Shown here in pieces: positions 60,201-64,000 of a stretch of DNA of 64,000 nucleotides; position 1 is the stretch's first letter; each line of letters opens with the position of its first letter. The DNA comes from Fasciola hepatica (Eukaryota; Platyhelminthes; Trematoda; Plagiorchiida; Fasciolidae), in assembly GCA_948099385.1 (NCBI GenBank), contig CANUEZ040000129.1:6061501-6125500 (forward strand), given 5' to 3'. The notes below the pieces were generated by a model. It was given only the letters and a program-made list of their open reading frames with translations, made no database searches and had not been told where the DNA came from. The position numbers and the translations under genes were made by a program.

Positions 60201-62980
60201 AAAGATATGGACGAGGGATAAGGAGGGCCAACTTTTGTAAAGCAAATCGCACGTTACCAGATTGCGAGTATTCTGTTGACATGGAGGGAGTATTCATGAC
60301 TCAAAGATTAAATGAACAATCCCGTCCGTTCAGCTCGCCAATAGCTTGTGCGACAAGCATATTTCATTTGAAACCCTTTCAGTCTTCATTTGGATAGACA
60401 TTTCTATCTTGTGAATTTTCACCACGAATAATGTTACTTCTATTGAATTTGAATATTTATCACATGGAAACACATGTAAATTTGCGAACACTGTTTATCC
60501 TTCAGATGGCTGATTCAAAGTCAGTACACTTTCTTGTAAACATGTTCATCCTTAGAAAGTTGAGCTTTGAACAAAAGAAAACAACTTTCAACGAAAGAAA
60601 ATCACGGAAATCGTAAGGTTCAGGCTGCTGTGCGATAAAAAGGATGGAATTTATTGTGTATTAGTTTTTGATATATGTTCTGTTCCAAAATCGAAGTGTT
60701 GATATCAGTATCATAGTGAAATTCCCATATCTTAATTTAATAAAAGTAAGCTTACCCCAACGTCTGCTATTTCATTATGAACAAAAACTCTCATCCACAA
60801 TCACCAGATTTTGGGGAAGCTAATGTAAGCAACTTGGTTACAAATTACTGGCCCAAAATTGAGTACAATCCAAAACCCGCAATCATCAGTGGTGCAACTT
60901 TGTTGGTACATTTATTGGCAAAGACGATTCCATGAGAATATGGTTTGCTCCCATGAGTGGTACGCTAATAAATATATCTATATGTAAGCTGTGGTTTGAT
61001 TACGGATGAACAGAAATATATAATCTGGAAAGCATCTATGGATAACTGGAAGAATGAAAACCGTCGAGATAAATTAACTCAAAGCACTGCACATATGAGG
61101 TCTCATCATCTGAGAAGAAAAAAGTGATTTAGACGTCTTGTAGTCTGTATTCAAACACAAACAGTGAGTCACATTCTGACCCTGGGCATGCATAGGCTAT
61201 GACTGACAACCCACGCAGAGCGGTACCAGTATGTGTATTCAGCAAAAAGGAGCGTCAATCGAATGAATAATATGTATATAGTCTCCAACAACCCTTCAAA
61301 CGATACGAAGCAATCTGCAATCTGAGACTAAATTTCACCCGCAGCTTCCGTTTATAATAAAAATCACAATACGAATATATTACACATTTATCAACTACAA
61401 ACTAATACTTAGCAAAACATGTCAACACAAGTTTTACTCAATAGATCGAAGTGAATCATCAAAAAATAGGTTATACTCTGTGGGCTTATGTGATAATTTA
61501 GATTCATTCGCCAAACTGGATGTTCTCACCCAGAAACCAAAGCAAATATAAACAGTCGATATAACTTACCAACATCTTAGGTGCTATCTCTTAGGAATTC
61601 CATGAATACACTATAAACTCAATAAATATACTAACAAAGACCTTCAGATAATACTGAGAATGACGTTAGACACTTGTTTCTATTGAGTTCTTAAGAGTTT
61701 CTTTTTCTAGCACTGACTAATTTGGTCGATGAATGAAGCCGTACTAGTCTACTTAGAAGGTACCACCATTCCACTGAGGTGTCAAATATTTGCTTGAACA
61801 TTGAAACGTGAGTCCTAGTTTCGATACCAGTTCTGATTAGCAACGATCGATATTTAATGATATGAAGCCCGAAAGGGGTTAAAAAATATGAGCACAGGAT
61901 TGGCCGACAATGATCTTCGGAGCTATTATCCATCGTGAAAGCAGTTACAGAAGTTTCACACATTTCTCAGTCAGCGTCGTTCATCACTGGATCGATAATC
62001 CGGTGAATAAATGGTAACAGGAACTCCGTCACAAACAAATATTGCTCCTTTAAACAGGAAAATAATAAATCGCCGGGTGTATTGCGAGTTTATCCAAAAA
62101 GGCAAGTGAAACAAATTTTCACAAGGTAACAACTCAATTTTGGCACAGGAAATAATATACTCCAAATTCATGCGCCTGCAAAACAAACACGGATGGATTG
62201 GTTCATTCAACTATCAAACGAACTCTAGCGTAGCATTTTTATAATTAACGCATGTACCGATATATGAGCAGAATAAAATGACGAAAACAGGATACGTTTC
62301 AAATTCAACAACCGTGTCAGCAAGAATGACAAGCAAGTGGTATCCAAAGCAATGACATGGACAGAAAAATGGTCGTAAACAAAAAAAAATTTTCAGCTGG
62401 GCAGGATTGTACAAATAAAGTGAATAATGTGTTTCTTTTGCGAAGAACACTTGTTTAGAGGTGTGTTAATGTAAGAAAATAGGAAAAAATTGCTTCGGAT
62501 TTGCCGTGATTGAATTCAAAACAACGGATGACATATTCTGACGAAGCTGGTGATCGGAGCCAAATTTATGTATTTTTAGGGGGAATACTAAGTGAAAACA
62601 ACAGTACCGTCAGTTTATCACGGGATTTATAGTAAACAAGTAGCAGATACTGTGATCATATTAAATATAGTACATTCACTCGCATCCATTACAAAATGAG
62701 AAAAAAAAATTGGGTGGTAAGAAATAATAAAAAAGTTTTGTTATCAAACTCCTGTTGTATGATACTCTTACCCCTAGTAAATCACAAATTACTCATTAGC
62801 AAAAACCTTCTCCTGTAGTGATCAAAACTGAAACAAATGAGAGGAATCAATGAAATCAAACGAAGTTTTCTGAGTGGTAAATGCTTAAAGAAAAACTGGG
62901 ACTCAAATTTTACATCCGAGACACCGAAGGCTAAAGCAACAGACACACGAGAAAAGTATAAAGTTTACCTGGCCCTCAAT
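57210..62980. other. Unrecognised DNA
   Basis: Long stretch of AT-rich sequence without supported gene, repeat or RNA. Two neighbouring plus-strand frames, 58903-59121 and 59232-59525, are somewhat protein-like, but neither has a domain or persuasive splice sites. A weak tRNA-like B box (CTAGTTTCGATACC, about 61815) was seen without a convincing A box. Confidence 0.45.
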
Positions 62981-62984
62981 GTCA

Positions 62985-64000
62985 GCCTCCCCAGTAGCTA
63001 TTCCCGTACATGTTCAGTAGCCCATGGACACAGATCCACCGACTAAGGCGGAGATTGGCGGTCAGGTCGAAGCCTTAGGACTTAGCAAGTCAGCTAGCTC
63101 CGATTGTCTTTCCTCGGCCCGGAGACCAGCCCATTAGAAAAACTCATGTTATGTTCTCACTAGTTTGGAATTCTGAGCAGATGCACATCCTTGTATAGGG
63201 ATACAACTGCCGCCCCTCCGCTCACTGACTATGGTAAAAGTAGGGTTGCGAGCCTCATCCCAATTGCATCGAAGCTGCTGTCATATTCCACAGGTTGTAC
63301 CAAAGAAGTGAACAGTAGACCATCGGGAAGCAGACCAACATGGGCCCTAGTGTTGCAGAAGAATCGATCAGATATCTATCCTGTGACAAATATCAGAGCA
63401 CCAGTACAGCTTCCAAAAGCCTAAGATCATCATATTTCTCGACATTCGCGAGGCCTCTAACAACGTCGACAGGACTGCACTGTGGGAGGGTTCCTTGACA
63501 AGCGGAGTACCGGCAGGTTGTGCCTCGGTCCAAAAAGAACTATTTGTCAAAACTCAGATCATGTTAGGGCCGACGGCAAGCTTTTGTCCCGTTTCTTTTC
63601 CTCCAGATGATTACGGCAAGACTGTCCCAAATTTCACTTACTTTTCACGTTTCCCATCAAAGATATTCTACGGAATGCCTCGAACCACTCCTGAGGAACA
63701 GAGTTTTAGCCTCTGACTATAACAGTGACATCGTCTTGACAATATTAGTTACCTCGGAAGCTTCCTAACAGTAGGTGGTAATGCTAAGGAGGAGGTCAGT
63801 ACACGATTCACGAGAGCAAGCGCAACTTTCTCAAAGCTGTCACTCTTGTAGCGCCACGATGACAGGGGACTCTCTTTTAAGGGACGGGTGACATCACCGC
63901 GGTTCAGGATGCTTTACTTTATGACTAGGAGACTTGGCCACATCGTGCTGAGCTCTACAAACGAAATCTCCAAAGCACTGCTTGCGTCTGATGGGAAATT
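62985..64000 (+). mobile_element. RTE-clade LINE relic (copy 5), runs off the window
   Basis: Plus-strand blocks in order: PPTKAEIGGQVEALGLSKSA at about 63037 (canonical 'PPT..EI..AV..LKNGKAAGPDG'); a poor remnant of the 'LLP...K' and 'R..RS.VDQI' region; FLDIREASNNVDRTALWEG near 63440 (canonical FLDLKAAFDSVDR.ALW, so the first catalytic Asp is kept); VPAGCASVQKE (canonical GVPEKY); then, after loss of the YADD region, SFLTVGGNAKEEVSTRFTRA and SFKGRV, and finally ETWPHRAELYKRNLQSTACV at the window edge. Frameshifts and stops abound. It covers the amino half of RT that is missing from copy 2. Confidence 0.85.

Noticed and set aside
1..64000. Hammerhead ribozyme of the schistosome Sm-alpha type
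   Set aside because: I looked for the conserved CTGATGAG...CGAAAC core and found no site where both halves occur at suitable spacing.
1..64000. Bacterial or phage system, CRISPR array, integrated virus
   Set aside because: No regularly spaced repeats, no prokaryotic gene organisation and no viral structural or replication protein blocks were seen; all reverse transcriptase traces belong to LINE or Penelope classes.

Overview
The window looks like repeat-rich, gene-poor nuclear DNA of a flatworm, most likely a digenean trematode. The sequence is AT-rich with no bacterial-type gene packing: no long uninterrupted genes, no operons, no Shine-Dalgarno signals. The recognisable coding matter is almost entirely decayed retroelements of three classes common in trematodes: RTE-clade LINEs with the C-terminal 'LLYGSETWPLR...FDHRCLRSI' block, a CR1/Jockey-like LINE with an endonuclease and RT, and Penelope-like elements (PLEs) with a YVDD reverse transcriptase or a GIY-YIG endonuclease. 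The species call is an inference from these families. No ribosomal RNA, functional tRNA, bacterial gene or CRISPR array was seen.

Layout. 0-9 kb: unannotated DNA with one tRNA-derived SINE (3.8 kb), a candidate exon (6.5 kb) and a duplicated degenerate trinucleotide block (8.3-9.0 kb). 9.3-14 kb: a PLE N-terminal relic, an 881-bp foldback element with 300-bp inverted arms, two candidate exons, and an RTE 3' end abutting head-to-head a PLE 3' end with GIY-YIG. 14-20 kb: mostly unrecognised, with a (TA)n tract and a tRNA-like SINE. 20.5-22 kb: the longest RTE relic, minus strand. 24.4 kb: a compact hairpin. 27.1-30.1 kb: a degenerate CR1/Jockey-like LINE (endonuclease, RT, C-terminus) followed by a second copy of its 3' tail. 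32-34.2 kb: weak candidate exons, one with a signal-peptide-like start.

34.3-38.2 kb (perhaps to 41.2 kb) holds the best candidate host gene: open frames on the minus strand bounded by plausible splice sites, three of the exons having both junctions in phase 0. An RTE scrap lies between its exons, and a PLE RT relic (38.8-40.5 kb) lies upstream on the same strand. 41-48 kb: a long (TA)n tract, a candidate exon, an RTE 3' relic, two further SINE copies, a candidate exon with a cadherin-like linker motif, and a 270-bp near-perfect foldback. 48-57 kb: mostly unrecognised, with one candidate terminal exon; at 56.8-57.2 kb two copies of a second tRNA-derived SINE lie in opposite orientation, one framed by 37-bp inverted repeats. 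57-63 kb: nothing recognised. 63-64 kb: a degraded RTE that runs off the window end.

How it fits together: this is a graveyard of retroelement 3' ends and small folded repeats scattered through what are probably introns and intergenic DNA of a few host genes. No complete, obviously functional gene is present. Exon calls rest on open frame, splice consensus and phase only, so confidence is kept low to moderate.
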